Positions 10,051-18,165 of a stretch of 64,000 bases of DNA are shown in pieces. The position numbers and the translations under genes were made by a program. The stretch spans positions 1,736,001-1,800,000 of the forward strand of contig CP085689.1 of assembly GCA_020683205.1 (NCBI GenBank). The letters run 5' to 3'. The notes beneath the pieces were generated by a model. That model did not search any database. It worked only from the letters and a program-made list of their open reading frames with translations, and was not told the origin of the DNA. The DNA comes from Lentisphaerae bacterium WC36 (GTDB taxonomy: Bacteria; Verrucomicrobiota; Lentisphaeria; Victivallales; SZUA-371). Within the stretch, counting starts at the first letter, position 1. Every line of letters begins with the position of its first letter.

Positions 10051-12237
10051 ATGACTGTTGAAGCAGAAAAACCTTTAATCGTTTATACGGCTAACGGTAC
10101 AAGTAATGAATTTCCAATAACTTTTAATTTTATAGACAAAAACCATGTTAAGGTTTTGTTAAATGACCTTGAATTACAAAATGGCATTGATTACACTGTA
10201 AACGATAATACCGCAATATTTGCCGTTATTCCAACACAAAATAGCAAAGTATTAATCAAGAGAAACACTCCAATTGAGCAAACAAGCTTTGATTCGGGAA
10301 TCAACACCAAAACGTCGACAAAAGCTGTTGAAGCCGCCCTTGATGCTGTTACAATGGCACAACAAGAGATTCAAAATCAAAATGATAGTACATTAAAAGT
10401 TGTGACAGCTCAAGACCTTAATTTAGAAATTGTAAGTCAAGAATTAGCAAACAAAGTAGTTTGCTTTGATGAAAATAATAATTTAATAGTTCGCCCTAAA
10501 AGTGATTTTGACGGTAAAGCATTTGTATTTGATGATTTAACAGAACAACAAAAACAAGAGTTAGTCGATTTAATTAATGACGAGCGTTATGCGGCTATTA
10601 ATCACACTCACGAAGAGTTAGGCAACGGCATTTCAGCTAATGCAAATAATTTAGAACAGCATAAAAATAGTTACCATGCGCCTAAGCCTAATTTATGGAT
10701 TAACCCTAACGGGGCAATTAATCAATACAATATTGACAATGCACTAACCAAAACTTTAACCGAAAGTAATTATTGGATGGATCGTCACTTTTGGGATATT
10801 CCCAATAATGATGAAAACTTAGAAATTGAAACTTTTAAAGGTGGCGGTTATAACGTTACGGCTACTGGCGAAACTTATAGTGTTATACAAGGCTTTGATG
10901 TTGGCGATTGTGCAAATCTTTTTGGTAAATTTTGCACAATGACAAACATTTCAAGCGCTTCAATGAGCAAGCAGATTATTTTAAAAACCAATGATAACAG
11001 TAAAACTATTTTAAACCCAACTTCATTGGACAATAACTCTGCAATCTTTGATTTAACAAGCTATAATTTAGCAGACTACAACGAAATTTGGTTTAAGTTT
11101 AGCTGTAACGCAACTGATAATAACATTGATTATTTAGCAGTCAATGAGGGCGACAAATTCTATGGAGTTGCTGAAGTTGAAACAGTTAGCGAATTATTTA
11201 GATGTCAAAAATATTACCATATTGAAAATATTAAGCCAACCCGAAGCAGTGGAGTTCATCTATATTATTGTCGGTTTAATGTTGCTATGCGTTGCACTCC
11301 TGCACAAAAGTATTTAGCAGGTGATACTTTTAAAATTGTTATTAATGATTCTTTGGGTTTTTATGTTACCGCAACAGCAAATTCTGACAAAGACCATTGG
11401 TACGCTTTTGATGCAGAATTAAAGTACGCACCAAGTCAGCCAAGCGCTTTAAATGTCGCTGATTTTACCTTGCAAAGTGGTTCTATTAGTGACGATGACG
11501 AAACCGCATATTCGCCATTATGGCTGCAAAAAGAGGGTAATTATTTAAGGTTTTCAAGTGATCAAGACTCTACCCACTGGCTCTATGATTTAGCGACTCC
11601 ATACGATTTAAACGGCTTAACAAAAAACTGGAGTTCGGGCTTTTTGGCTGGTATTCCGTATTCAAATTGTAAATATTATCAAACAAGCGAGGACGAATTA
11701 AGCGTTTATGCGCTTTATCAAAAAAATAATCATGACTATGAAATAGGTTCAATTAAGCGCACTGGCACTACTCCATTAATGACTGATTCAACCGTATTTG
11801 ATACATTTATTAATCTCAATACGTTAGCAAATAAAACGTACAGTAATGTTCAATATTGCTATAATAGTGACTTTACGCAAATTTGGTGCGTTGGTTATTC
11901 AAGCGCAACTAATAACGAATTAATAATTTTAGATTTAGCAACCGTTGGCGATGCGTCAAGTGCTTCACTTAAAAGCATTACACCTTTAGGGGAATTAGAT
12001 GGCGGTTATGCTGACGGGATTTGTTTAAGTGGTGACGAGTTCCATTTGTTAATCACCAAAAGCAACACGCTTTATCAGTATTCAATGACTGCGCCAAAAG
12101 ATGAAAACACGCTCAATTATAGCCAAAGTTTAGCGAATCAAAATATTAAAAGTTCGGTTCTTTTAACAGCAGACAATCAACACCTTTACATATCAAATAA
12201 CGGCATCATTAAACACTATTTAGCACCAGGAGAATAA
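10051..12237 (+). CDS. Tail fibre protein with T7-type N-terminal domain
   Basis: 728 aa. Residues 1 to about 120 match the T7 tail fibre anchor domain: IVYTANGTSNEFPITFNF, an N-terminal beta sandwich, then KVLIKRNTPIEQ and the STKAVEAALDAVTMAQQEIQ helix that starts the shaft. The remaining ~600 residues are unrelated to T7. They are rich in beta-type sequence with Tyr, Trp and Asp, and the last ~150 residues look propeller-like (GGYADGICLSGDEFHLLI, then SVLLTADNQHLYISNNG). This distal part is expected to bind the host surface and to be exchanged between phages. It is followed 5 bp later by a small gene that may be a tail accessory factor. Confidence 0.85.
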   Translation: MTVEAEKPLIVYTANGTSNEFPITFNFIDKNHVKVLLNDLELQNGIDYTVNDNTAIFAVIPTQNSKVLIKRNTPIEQTSFDSGINTKTSTKAVEAALDAVTMAQQEIQNQNDSTLKVVTAQDLNLEIVSQELANKVVCFDENNNLIVRPKSDFDGKAFVFDDLTEQQKQELVDLINDERYAAINHTHEELGNGISANANNLEQHKNSYHAPKPNLWINPNGAINQYNIDNALTKTLTESNYWMDRHFWDIPNNDENLEIETFKGGGYNVTATGETYSVIQGFDVGDCANLFGKFCTMTNISSASMSKQIILKTNDNSKTILNPTSLDNNSAIFDLTSYNLADYNEIWFKFSCNATDNNIDYLAVNEGDKFYGVAEVETVSELFRCQKYYHIENIKPTRSSGVHLYYCRFNVAMRCTPAQKYLAGDTFKIVINDSLGFYVTATANSDKDHWYAFDAELKYAPSQPSALNVADFTLQSGSISDDDETAYSPLWLQKEGNYLRFSSDQDSTHWLYDLATPYDLNGLTKNWSSGFLAGIPYSNCKYYQTSEDELSVYALYQKNNHDYEIGSIKRTGTTPLMTDSTVFDTFINLNTLANKTYSNVQYCYNSDFTQIWCVGYSSATNNELIILDLATVGDASSASLKSITPLGELDGGYADGICLSGDEFHLLITKSNTLYQYSMTAPKDENTLNYSQSLANQNIKSSVLLTADNQHLYISNNGIIKHYLAPGE

Positions 12238-12242
12238 AAGCT

Positions 12243-12824
12243 ATGATTTTAACAAAATATGATCAATTTTTCAAGGCAACAACTAAAATAGTTGAAGTTG
12301 ACAGCATTAAAAATGCTCCTGTAGGTTTTGGCTTGATGCCAATTCCCAATGAAGCATTACAAGAAAATCACGCATGGTTTTGGTGCTGTTACGAATGGAA
12401 ACAGCTTGAAAATAAAGTAAACTTTTTCCAATATTTAAAAAGCACTGGTGAAGCGTTCTACTGCAAAAATATGAATGATTTTGACAAAAGAAACTGCACT
12501 TTAATCGAACCGTCATTATTTGCGACCGTTTACGATGAAACACAACAATTATGGCAAGTTGATAATGAATCTTTAGCATCTTATGAAGCTTTAAATAGTC
12601 CGACAAAATTTGCCAAGCTAGATATTAGGCGAGCATTCCGAACTTTAAATAAAGAAAGCGTGCTTGATGAATTATTAGCAAGCAATACCGAATTTGCCAA
12701 AGACTGGCAAGATGCTAACGAAATCGACCTTAACGACCCAGTGACAGCACGAGCGTTAAGATACATTCACATTACCGATAATGGAATTAATATTATAAAT
12801 ATTTTAAATCAAATAACAAATTAA
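12243..12824 (+). CDS. Hypothetical protein after the tail fibre
   Basis: 193 aa, with an AGGAGA site upstream of the ATG. I do not recognise a domain. It is a soluble protein with several Trp and Phe residues near the N-terminus (HAWFWCCYEWKQ) and a helical C-terminal half (ARALRYIHITDNGINIINIL). Its place directly after the tail fibre gene suggests a fibre assembly or capping protein. That is inference from position only. Confidence 0.55.
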   Translation: MILTKYDQFFKATTKIVEVDSIKNAPVGFGLMPIPNEALQENHAWFWCCYEWKQLENKVNFFQYLKSTGEAFYCKNMNDFDKRNCTLIEPSLFATVYDETQQLWQVDNESLASYEALNSPTKFAKLDIRRAFRTLNKESVLDELLASNTEFAKDWQDANEIDLNDPVTARALRYIHITDNGINIINILNQITN

Positions 12825-12835
12825 AGGAGCAGTAA

Positions 12836-13090
12836 ATGGAAGATTATGTCGGAACGATTTTAAGTACTTTAGTTACCGTTGTGAGCGTTGTTATTGCAAT
12901 TGTGAGAGTTACTGGCAATGCACAAAAAGAAGCAAACAATCGCCACATTAAATTAATTGAAGCGATTGGCAGCCTTGAATCACACAAAGTAAGCCATTCA
13001 GTATGCGAAAAACGGCAAAAAGATTGCCCGTGCTACACTGAAATCAAACACGTCAAAGAAGATATCAAAGAACTCAAAAGGAAAAATTAA
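12836..13090 (+). CDS. Small single-span membrane protein, holin/spanin-like
   Basis: 84 aa, with a clear AGGAG site. Residues 4-26 form one transmembrane helix (VGTILSTLVTVVSVVIAIV), followed by a charged cytoplasmic or periplasmic tail with four Cys (SVCEKRQKDCPCYTEIK). Size, topology and location at the end of the late operon fit a holin or a spanin subunit. The sequence alone does not decide. It is followed 3 bp later by a lipoprotein gene. Confidence 0.55.
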   Translation: MEDYVGTILSTLVTVVSVVIAIVRVTGNAQKEANNRHIKLIEAIGSLESHKVSHSVCEKRQKDCPCYTEIKHVKEDIKELKRKN

Positions 13091-13093
13091 ACC

Positions 13094-13498
13094 ATGAAAA
13101 AATTATTAACCATTCTAATTTTAGCCGTCGCAACCACATTTTTATTTAGCGGGTGTCAAATATCCGAAAACATCAAAGAAGTTGCCAAAGAAAGCAACAC
13201 TTTAACCAATGGCACGACCGCAATTAATAAATTTAATTCGGTTTTCGATCCAGTAACAGGCACGTTTAACCCGAATGCGTTGCAATTATTCGTGCAAGGT
13301 ACTTACATTAGAGCTTTGCGTGACGCAAATTATGTAGCCTATATCAATCATCAAGATGCTTCAGTTTTCAATAGCGATGCCAAAAGTAGCTACATTGTTC
13401 TGGTCATTAGCGCCAAGACCGAAGAAAGGTTTAAGCAAGCACTCGACACGGTCGCCTTAAAAATAAATAAAGCCGCCAACAAGGTACAAAATGAATGA
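13094..13498 (+). CDS. Phage lipoprotein
   Basis: 134 aa. The N-terminus MKKLLTILILAVATTFLFSGC is a lipoprotein signal peptide with lipobox FSGC, so the mature protein should be lipidated and exported. The rest is soluble, with a possible alpha/beta domain (SSYIVLVISAKTEERFKQAL). It overlaps the next gene by 8 bp. An outer spanin is one possibility because the previous gene encodes a small membrane protein, but the length and lack of a Pro-rich tail are not typical. Confidence 0.65.
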   Translation: MKKLLTILILAVATTFLFSGCQISENIKEVAKESNTLTNGTTAINKFNSVFDPVTGTFNPNALQLFVQGTYIRALRDANYVAYINHQDASVFNSDAKSSYIVLVISAKTEERFKQALDTVALKINKAANKVQNE

Positions 13499-13973
13499 TA
13501 TTAAAAATATTTCAATTGAGGGGCAGTTAATTTTAAAGCCCCTTTTGTGCTACGAGCCAATTTGTGTAAATTGCGCCGTTTATGAAAATAATTGCCTAAA
13601 CGATTTGCACCAAATGAGAGTCCAAAAAGATATTATTTTTATCTTTAACGGCTACAAAATTACAATTTTAAAAGGCTTTCTTTTTGATGGCGCAAGCATT
13701 CCACAATTTTTTTGGAGTACAACTGGTAGTCCGTTTGATTTTCGCTTTTTAATTGCCGCATTAATCCATGACGCACTTTACGCAAGTGAATTATTACCAC
13801 GCAAAGAAGCAGACGAAATTTTCCTACTTCTTTTAAAATATTACGGAGTAAGCTATTACAATCGCAATAAAATATATTTAGGCGTTAGAATCGGTGGCGG
13901 TAATGTTTGGAAAACCCACACCCAAGAATCAATCACCGAAGCAAGAAATTTCGTAAAAACCGAAAAGAGTTAA
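13491..13973 (+). CDS. DUF1353 family protein
   Basis: 160 aa. The core FLFDGASIPQFFWSTTGSP, then AALIHDALYASELLPRKEADEIF, is the signature of DUF1353, common in phage lysis and tail regions. The HD pair in LIHDALY and the preceding DGASIP are the conserved residues. Function is not established. It is the last late gene and ends 7 bp before a strong bidirectional terminator. Confidence 0.8.
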   Translation: MNDIKNISIEGQLILKPLLCYEPICVNCAVYENNCLNDLHQMRVQKDIIFIFNGYKITILKGFLFDGASIPQFFWSTTGSPFDFRFLIAALIHDALYASELLPRKEADEIFLLLLKYYGVSYYNRNKIYLGVRIGGGNVWKTHTQESITEARNFVKTEKS

Positions 13974-13980
13974 TAAAAAA

Positions 13981-14010
13981 AAGCCCCTAACTTAATTGGG
14001 GCTTGATTTT
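13981..14010. terminator. Bidirectional terminator between late and early operons
   Basis: AAGCCCC (13981-13987) pairs with GGGGCTT (13998-14004) around a 10-nt loop. A-runs lie on the left and T-rich sequence on the right, so it works in both directions. It separates convergent rightward late and leftward early transcription and overlaps the last codons of the 63-aa minus-strand gene. Confidence 0.85.
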
Positions 14011-14178
14011 TGGTAAAAACCAGTTTTTGATAAAAGTATTTTTAGGCTTGGGTGGATTTGAGAATGTTACAAAATTAATTGAAACTTCGCTTTTGTAATT
14101 CCCTTTAGAAAGCATATAGGCAAGCTTGTTAAGTTCCTCAAATTCACTAGCTTTAATTCTTTCTTCTTCCATAATCAC
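13987..14178 (-). CDS. Small hypothetical phage protein
   Basis: 63 aa, last gene of the leftward early operon. It starts MIMEEERIKASEFEELNKLAYMLSKG, a charged helix, and ends in a basic Pro/Lys-rich tail. No family recognised. Its stop codon is inside the terminator hairpin, which is common for a last gene. An overlapping broken gene lies immediately upstream. Confidence 0.5.
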   Translation of the reverse strand: MIMEEERIKASEFEELNKLAYMLSKGNYKSEVSINFVTFSNPPKPKNTFIKNWFLPKIKPQLS

Positions 14179-14350
14179 ACTCCTAAATTTGTGCCTTTCA
14201 TGCGTTTAAGGATTTCATTTTTAACTAATGTCCCTCTTTCTCTAAGTCCCTCAAAATTTTCATCATAAAAAGTAGCATGCCACCAATCCTTAGATAACTT
14301 GTCATATTCATTGATTACCTACTCAATTTCTGAATTTCTTCTTTAGTCAT
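14175..14350 (-). pseudogene. Small phage gene broken by a frameshift
   Basis: ATG at 14350 overlaps the stop of the upstream gene (ATGACTAA), the usual junction in this operon. It gives MTKEEIQKLSR and then a stop. The adjacent frame is open straight afterwards as VINEYDKLSKDWWHATFYDE and continues to a stop at 14175 that overlaps the next gene's start. The two halves together would make a ~58-aa charged protein. This looks like a one-base frameshift. A sequencing error would look the same. Confidence 0.45.
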
Positions 14351-14909
14351 TTTCTGCTTCTCCCTTATAAATTAATAGATTTTTTCTAAATGCTTCTGAA
14401 ATGCAATCCAAACCATATTCTCCAATATCATCTTTATTTTTGTATTTATAGTGAAATAATGCACAGCCATTTGAGGTGTATTTTATAAAAAATAATCTTC
14501 TATTAGGTTTATTTTCTGATACATACTTATTGATCACTATATCTCCAAACCTTAAATCACGTTTTAAATTAAAATTTTCTCTCCATTCACCACACATTAA
14601 TTTCCTATATTTGGCTTCTTGCTCTGGAGTAGGTAGTCTAAATATTTCGCTATCTCTTTCGATAACAAGTCCATCTTTTTTACTGAAATCAACAACTGAA
14701 TGAAAAGGATAAGCTTTCTGTAATTCAGTTTTTGTAATATCATTGTAGTTTTCTGCCAAGTAATCTGTTAAGCATTTTATTAATTCATTAGCAAATTCAA
14801 ATGCATTGTAGCCAATACTGTGCATCTGTAGAACCGTATTTTCATTAAAAATATAACTAATCATACTTTGACATTCTTTCTTAAAATATTCTTCACTTGG
14901 ATTTATCAT
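14343..14909 (-). CDS. Hypothetical phage protein
   Basis: 188 aa, no family recognised. The N-terminal half is helical and acidic; the C-terminal half looks like a small beta domain (LRFGDIVINKYVSENKPNRRLFFIKYT). Start and stop overlap the flanking genes, so it belongs to the coupled early operon. The N-terminal ATG is preceded by GAGGTGG, which also encodes the end of the upstream protein. Confidence 0.5.
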   Translation of the reverse strand: MINPSEEYFKKECQSMISYIFNENTVLQMHSIGYNAFEFANELIKCLTDYLAENYNDITKTELQKAYPFHSVVDFSKKDGLVIERDSEIFRLPTPEQEAKYRKLMCGEWRENFNLKRDLRFGDIVINKYVSENKPNRRLFFIKYTSNGCALFHYKYKNKDDIGEYGLDCISEAFRKNLLIYKGEAEND

Positions 14910-15094
14910 TCCTCCACCTCATTGTTTATTATTTGTGGCACTTGGGGCACTTGGGGCACTTGGGGCACTTGGGGTTTAGGTGGCGGTTTCAATGCTTTTG
15001 CTAAGACTATTGGTATCATTAACATTATTAACGAACCACAAATAGATAATATTACAAAAGAAAAGAGTAGTAATGAATGTGATTCATTTTTCAT
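14906..15094 (-). CDS. Small membrane protein with PQV repeats
   Basis: 62 aa. Residues ~8-32 form a transmembrane helix (LLLFSFVILSICGSLIMLMI), followed by a Pro-rich tail PPPKPQVPQVPQVPQVPQ. The four PQV units are encoded by four exact 9-bp DNA repeats (14939-14974), so the length of the tail is probably variable. It overlaps both neighbours. Function unknown; a short anchored protein of this form could be a lysis or exclusion factor, but nothing shows it. Confidence 0.55.
   Translation of the reverse strand: MKNESHSLLLFSFVILSICGSLIMLMIPIVLAKALKPPPKPQVPQVPQVPQVPQIINNEVEE
14939..14974. repeat. 9-bp minisatellite, four units
   Basis: CACTTGGGG is repeated four times without change. It lies within the 62-aa membrane protein gene and encodes (PQV)4 on the minus strand. 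Because the unit is a multiple of three, slippage would change tail length without a frameshift. Confidence 0.9.
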
Positions 15095-15540
15095 ACTTCA
15101 AACTCCTTGACAACGCTTAACATTGCTAAGGCATCGCCATTTTTTAAGGTTGCTCTTAAATGTGGGTAAAGGTTTTGACTGTATGCTTTAAAATAATTTT
15201 TGCGTGCTTTTTTATCTTTTGGAGCACCGCCAACTTTCTTTTGCCATTCAATCGGACGAATTAATTTAAACGGAATATCTAAGGCGCTCAATACACCTTG
15301 ATAAGTACCATAATTTTGACCAAAACTAAACATACTTTTTACACCTTGACCAGGCATTGAAGCAACTTTTTCAAGTATACAAAATATTTCACCTTTGTTT
15401 TTTGCTTTTATCACCTTAAAAACGTCTGAAAGTTCCTGTACCGTATCTGGACAGTTAAAAGACTCAACCGCACTGCCATCGTTATAATTAACAGCGATTG
15501 CCCCGCTCTTGCCCGTATCAATTGCAATATGTGTTTTCAT
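15091..15540 (-). CDS. RuvC-like Holliday junction resolvase
   Basis: 149 aa. The N-terminus THIAIDTGKSGAIAV matches the first RuvC/RNase H-fold strand with the catalytic Asp. ILEKVASMPGQGVKSMFSFGQNYG carries the second acidic residue and the conserved phage-resolvase segment. NGDALAML near the end supplies the last Asp. It resolves branched DNA during phage recombination or packaging and resembles the small RuvC-like resolvases of phages, not host RuvC. It has a GGAGAAA site before the ATG and follows a 16-codon ORF (15550-15600 area), probably a coupling remnant. Confidence 0.75.
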   Translation of the reverse strand: MKTHIAIDTGKSGAIAVNYNDGSAVESFNCPDTVQELSDVFKVIKAKNKGEIFCILEKVASMPGQGVKSMFSFGQNYGTYQGVLSALDIPFKLIRPIEWQKKVGGAPKDKKARKNYFKAYSQNLYPHLRATLKNGDALAMLSVVKEFEV

Positions 15541-15601
15541 TGTGTTATTTCTCCTTATTTATTTTGATTTAATTTATTATTCTGTCGTATTTTCTTAAAA
15601 C

Positions 15602-16033
15602 TCATTTTACCACCTCGTTTTTTATTAAATTTTGCTCTTTTAGAATTTTGACGTTTTTGTGATATTCTGCGATGATTTCATCTAATTTTAAAATTATTTT
15701 TTGATAATCTTCACTATTTGTTGCTTTTAATTCTTGAATATCGCCGCCCGCAAAATTATAACTCAAATAAACCTCAACTTCTGGGAAAAATTCCCCAGTA
15801 ACATAAATATCTAGCGAAATAAGAGCTGAAATTGGATAAAACAACTCTGAAAATTCTGAAAACACATGAATATTTAAGTGGCTAAATTCATCATCATTGG
15901 TAATATCGCAGTAATTTCCGCCATCCTCATTGTAGTAATCAAAAGACTCATCTTTTATAATTTCAATCGCCTTTACTTTTGTTATAATTTCCTGCACAAC
16001 TTCATTATAAGTTTTCATTTTACCACCTCGCAA
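15602..16033 (-). CDS. Hypothetical phage protein
   Basis: 143 aa, acidic; the start may be the internal ATG at 16018 (MKTYNEVVQEIITKV), since GAGGTGG lies just before it. No family recognised. Predicted mixed alpha/beta with an acidic patch (DESFDYYNEDGGNYCDITND) and a Lys-rich C-terminal helix. The final residues NEVVK are encoded by the ribosome binding site of the next ORF, a pattern shared by several genes in this operon. Confidence 0.5.
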   Translation of the reverse strand: MRGGKMKTYNEVVQEIITKVKAIEIIKDESFDYYNEDGGNYCDITNDDEFSHLNIHVFSEFSELFYPISALISLDIYVTGEFFPEVEVYLSYNFAGGDIQELKATNSEDYQKIILKLDEIIAEYHKNVKILKEQNLIKNEVVK

Positions 16034-16389
16034 ATAATTTGTTTTTCATTGAAATAAAATGGCAATTCATGTGGATTTTTGCTAAAATCAATCAAGTATA
16101 AAACTTCAAATTCTGAGCCTGTTTGAGCGTTGTAATTAATGTTAATTTTAATATCAAGAATTCGACCAATAATTTTTTGTTTGTTAATGTGCTGAAATTT
16201 AACTTTGCGATTAACTTTAAACTTTGGTAACTCTGTAATTAATTTGGCAATTTCATGCTCAATTATAGCAGTTTTAAAATTTTTGTTAATATGACGTTTT
16301 TTTTGTCGCTCTTTAGTAAAAAAACCTCGTACTTTTCGAGCGTTAACAACCGCTTGCTGAACTGATTTTCTAACTCTTTTTTTCATCAT
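16015..16389 (-). CDS. Hypothetical basic phage protein
   Basis: 124 aa. The first ~50 residues are very basic (KKRVRKSVQQAVVNARKV), suggesting nucleic acid binding. The second half is beta-rich (KFQHINKQKIIGRILDI, then EFEVLYLIDF), possibly a small barrel. It overlaps the ASCH gene upstream by 4 bp and the downstream gene's start. Not recognised. Confidence 0.5.
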   Translation of the reverse strand: MMKKRVRKSVQQAVVNARKVRGFFTKERQKKRHINKNFKTAIIEHEIAKLITELPKFKVNRKVKFQHINKQKIIGRILDIKININYNAQTGSEFEVLYLIDFSKNPHELPFYFNEKQIICEVVK

Positions 16390-16792
16390 TCCACCTCGAT
16401 ATTTATAATTATTGCTTTTGGTTCATTCTCTCCGTAACATTCGACCCAACCTGGTAAGCTGTTTGGCTTGTGGCAAATTTCAACACTTTTAATTATCCCG
16501 CTTAAACGTTCCTTGGTGTATCCTTTTGCTAAGGTGACTTTGCGCCCTATTTTGCACGTTTTAAGGTTAAAATTATTACTAATTTTGCGATATTCAGCAG
16601 TTTTTTCGCCACTTTTAAACGCTTCAAAAAATTGCTTTTTCAACGGCACAAACAGCGGTTTCATACCTGCAATTTCTTGACACTCTTCACACAAGGTAGG
16701 TTCTTTATATTCTGAAATTTCATCATTAGTAACATAATTATTACAGCAACTGTCACATAGAAACCGCCACCCGTGTTTTTCAAATAAAGTTT
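16386..16792 (-). pseudogene. Zinc-ribbon plus ASCH-like protein, 3' part of a frameshifted gene
   Basis: The residues from MKPLFVPLKKQFFEAFKSGE (ATG at 16664) to the stop are an ASCH-like (PUA-related RNA-binding) domain: GEKTAEYRK and CKIGRKVTLAKGY are typical. The same frame is open upstream to the stop of the 70-aa ORF. It encodes a zinc ribbon (KHGWRFLCDSCCNNYV ... TLCEECQE) without any ATG, GTG or usable TTG in front. The ribbon therefore looks like the continuation of the preceding ORF after a one-base frameshift. An independent ASCH product of 92 aa from 16664 remains possible. Confidence 0.55.
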
Positions 16793-17005
16793 TTAAACTT
16801 GGTTACCGTCAATATTTGCGTATTGATCATATTCTTTTGCTCTATCACATAAAACAAATTCAAATTCATCGCCTAAAAATTCAGCACCTAAACGCCGTGC
16901 TTGTAATCCATGATTACAAAAAATAACGTAACTTTTTTCATTGTCACTATCACTTACAAGCCAAGCTTTTGTCGCTCCGTCTATTTTACAAAAAGGGTTA
17001 CTCAT
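16793..17005 (-). CDS. Phage protein, 5' part of a zinc-ribbon gene
   Basis: 70 aa, with a strong AAGGAGATAGGAAA site before the ATG. It starts MSNPFCKIDGATKAWLVSD, contains LQARRLGAEFLGDEFEFVLCDRAKEYDQYA, and stops after GNQV. Related phage proteins, as I remember them, continue from this point into a HGWxFxCxxC zinc ribbon. Here that ribbon is found in the -1 frame immediately after the stop. Adding one T to the TTT at the stop (16791-16795) would join both. Function unknown. Confidence 0.55.
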   Translation of the reverse strand: MSNPFCKIDGATKAWLVSDSDNEKSYVIFCNHGLQARRLGAEFLGDEFEFVLCDRAKEYDQYANIDGNQV

Positions 17006-17058
17006 TTTCCTATCTCCTTATTTTATTTTTAATTGTTTGAATTTTAATTCCCCACCCC

Positions 17059-17976
17059 CTAAAAGTTGAATTGCAACTGGCTTTCGTTGCTAAATTTTGG
17101 TTGTTTCTGATTGTATTCATGCCACGGAACACTTTTAAAAATTGCTTTATGATTTACCCAACGGGCAAAATCTTTTTGTAATTGATTTGGGGCAATATTA
17201 TTTTCAAAATCTCGAAACGGTTGAGCAAATGGATTAACATTTAATTTGCGTAAAAACTCAACTCTTTTTAACGCATCAGCAATATTTTTTACAAGAACAT
17301 AAACAAAGATTTGCACATTGTTTTTGTATTTTCTCAAGAGTTTTACCGCCTTTTCAACAGCTGGCATTTGAGCCACGGTGTCGCACGCTAAACGAATGTA
17401 ACGAATCCACTTGCAAGCCGCTAAAAGTTTTGCGATTGAGTCGTCAATTAATCGAGCGTCTAAGCCTTGATTGAAGTCAATTTTAATAGGCATTGTTGCG
17501 ATTTTTTCAATCTGTTTGATGCCAAATTCACTGGCTAAAACATTATTGTCTAGCAAAACAACCTGCTTAAAATCTCCTGCAATGCGTTCAATTTCCGCTA
17601 CTTCGTGAACATCTCCCTCTTTCTTTGGAACTACACACCAAGAACATTTATTCGGGCAACCTCTTGTCAAAAAGCCAATCGCATAATCTGAATGATCATA
17701 AATCGAATAATCTGGAGTCATACTCTCAATTATTGGCGGTAATTTTTTACTAAAATCATAGCCAGTTCCGCCCTTGACGATTTCACAATCTGCAACATAA
17801 TCAACGTCTTTTGTGAAAGTAAAAACTTTGCTTTGATAAATTTTTGACGGCTTATCAAATAACGGCTCAAACCATTTAACTGTATTCCCTTTTAGTTTAT
17901 GAAAAGCACTAATTTTCATCAACGCTAAATTTGGGATCTTACTATCAACATCAACTAAACAAATTAATCCACTCAT
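17059..17976 (-). CDS. Radical SAM protein
   Basis: 305 aa. RGCPNKCSWCVVPKKEGD carries the CX3CX2C motif that binds the 4Fe-4S cluster and SAM. It is preceded by ~95 residues without a clear B12-binding signature and followed by the expected barrel elements (VLLDNNVL, IDFNQGLDARLI, IRLACDT). Phage members of this family have no settled substrate. It starts MSGLI after GGGGTGCAGA, the same start context as the PAPS-reductase-like gene two genes upstream, and ends QLQFNF, similar to two neighbouring proteins. A role in DNA or nucleotide modification together with that gene is inference. Confidence 0.8.
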   Translation of the reverse strand: MSGLICLVDVDSKIPNLALMKISAFHKLKGNTVKWFEPLFDKPSKIYQSKVFTFTKDVDYVADCEIVKGGTGYDFSKKLPPIIESMTPDYSIYDHSDYAIGFLTRGCPNKCSWCVVPKKEGDVHEVAEIERIAGDFKQVVLLDNNVLASEFGIKQIEKIATMPIKIDFNQGLDARLIDDSIAKLLAACKWIRYIRLACDTVAQMPAVEKAVKLLRKYKNNVQIFVYVLVKNIADALKRVEFLRKLNVNPFAQPFRDFENNIAPNQLQKDFARWVNHKAIFKSVPWHEYNQKQPKFSNESQLQFNF

Positions 17977-17997
17977 TCTGCACCCCTTAAAAGTTGA

Positions 17998-18163
17998 ATT
18001 GTTGCTGATGTTTATTTTCTTGAATATCTTTTTGCTTTTCGGCTTGCCGTTTTACCGCATAAAGAATATTAAAGCGTTGCGATTTCGTTAAATTAGTTTT
18101 TGCTAAATAGTGTCCTAGCTGGCATAATTCTCTATTTCTTTTTATACTTCTCATAATTCACCC
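17998..18163 (-). CDS. Small basic phage protein (55 aa)
   Basis: A short ORF from the ATG at about 18,153 to the TAA near 17,989 reads MRSIKRNRELCQLGHYLAKT ... HQQQFNF, 55 residues, with a GGAGGGTGAATT ribosome binding site. It fills the gap between the radical SAM and PAPS-reductase-like genes exactly. It is rich in Lys, Arg and Gln. The last six residues QQQFNF are almost the same as the C-termini of its two neighbours. Boundaries given are approximate to about 10 bp. Confidence 0.6.
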
Positions 18164-18165
18164 TC

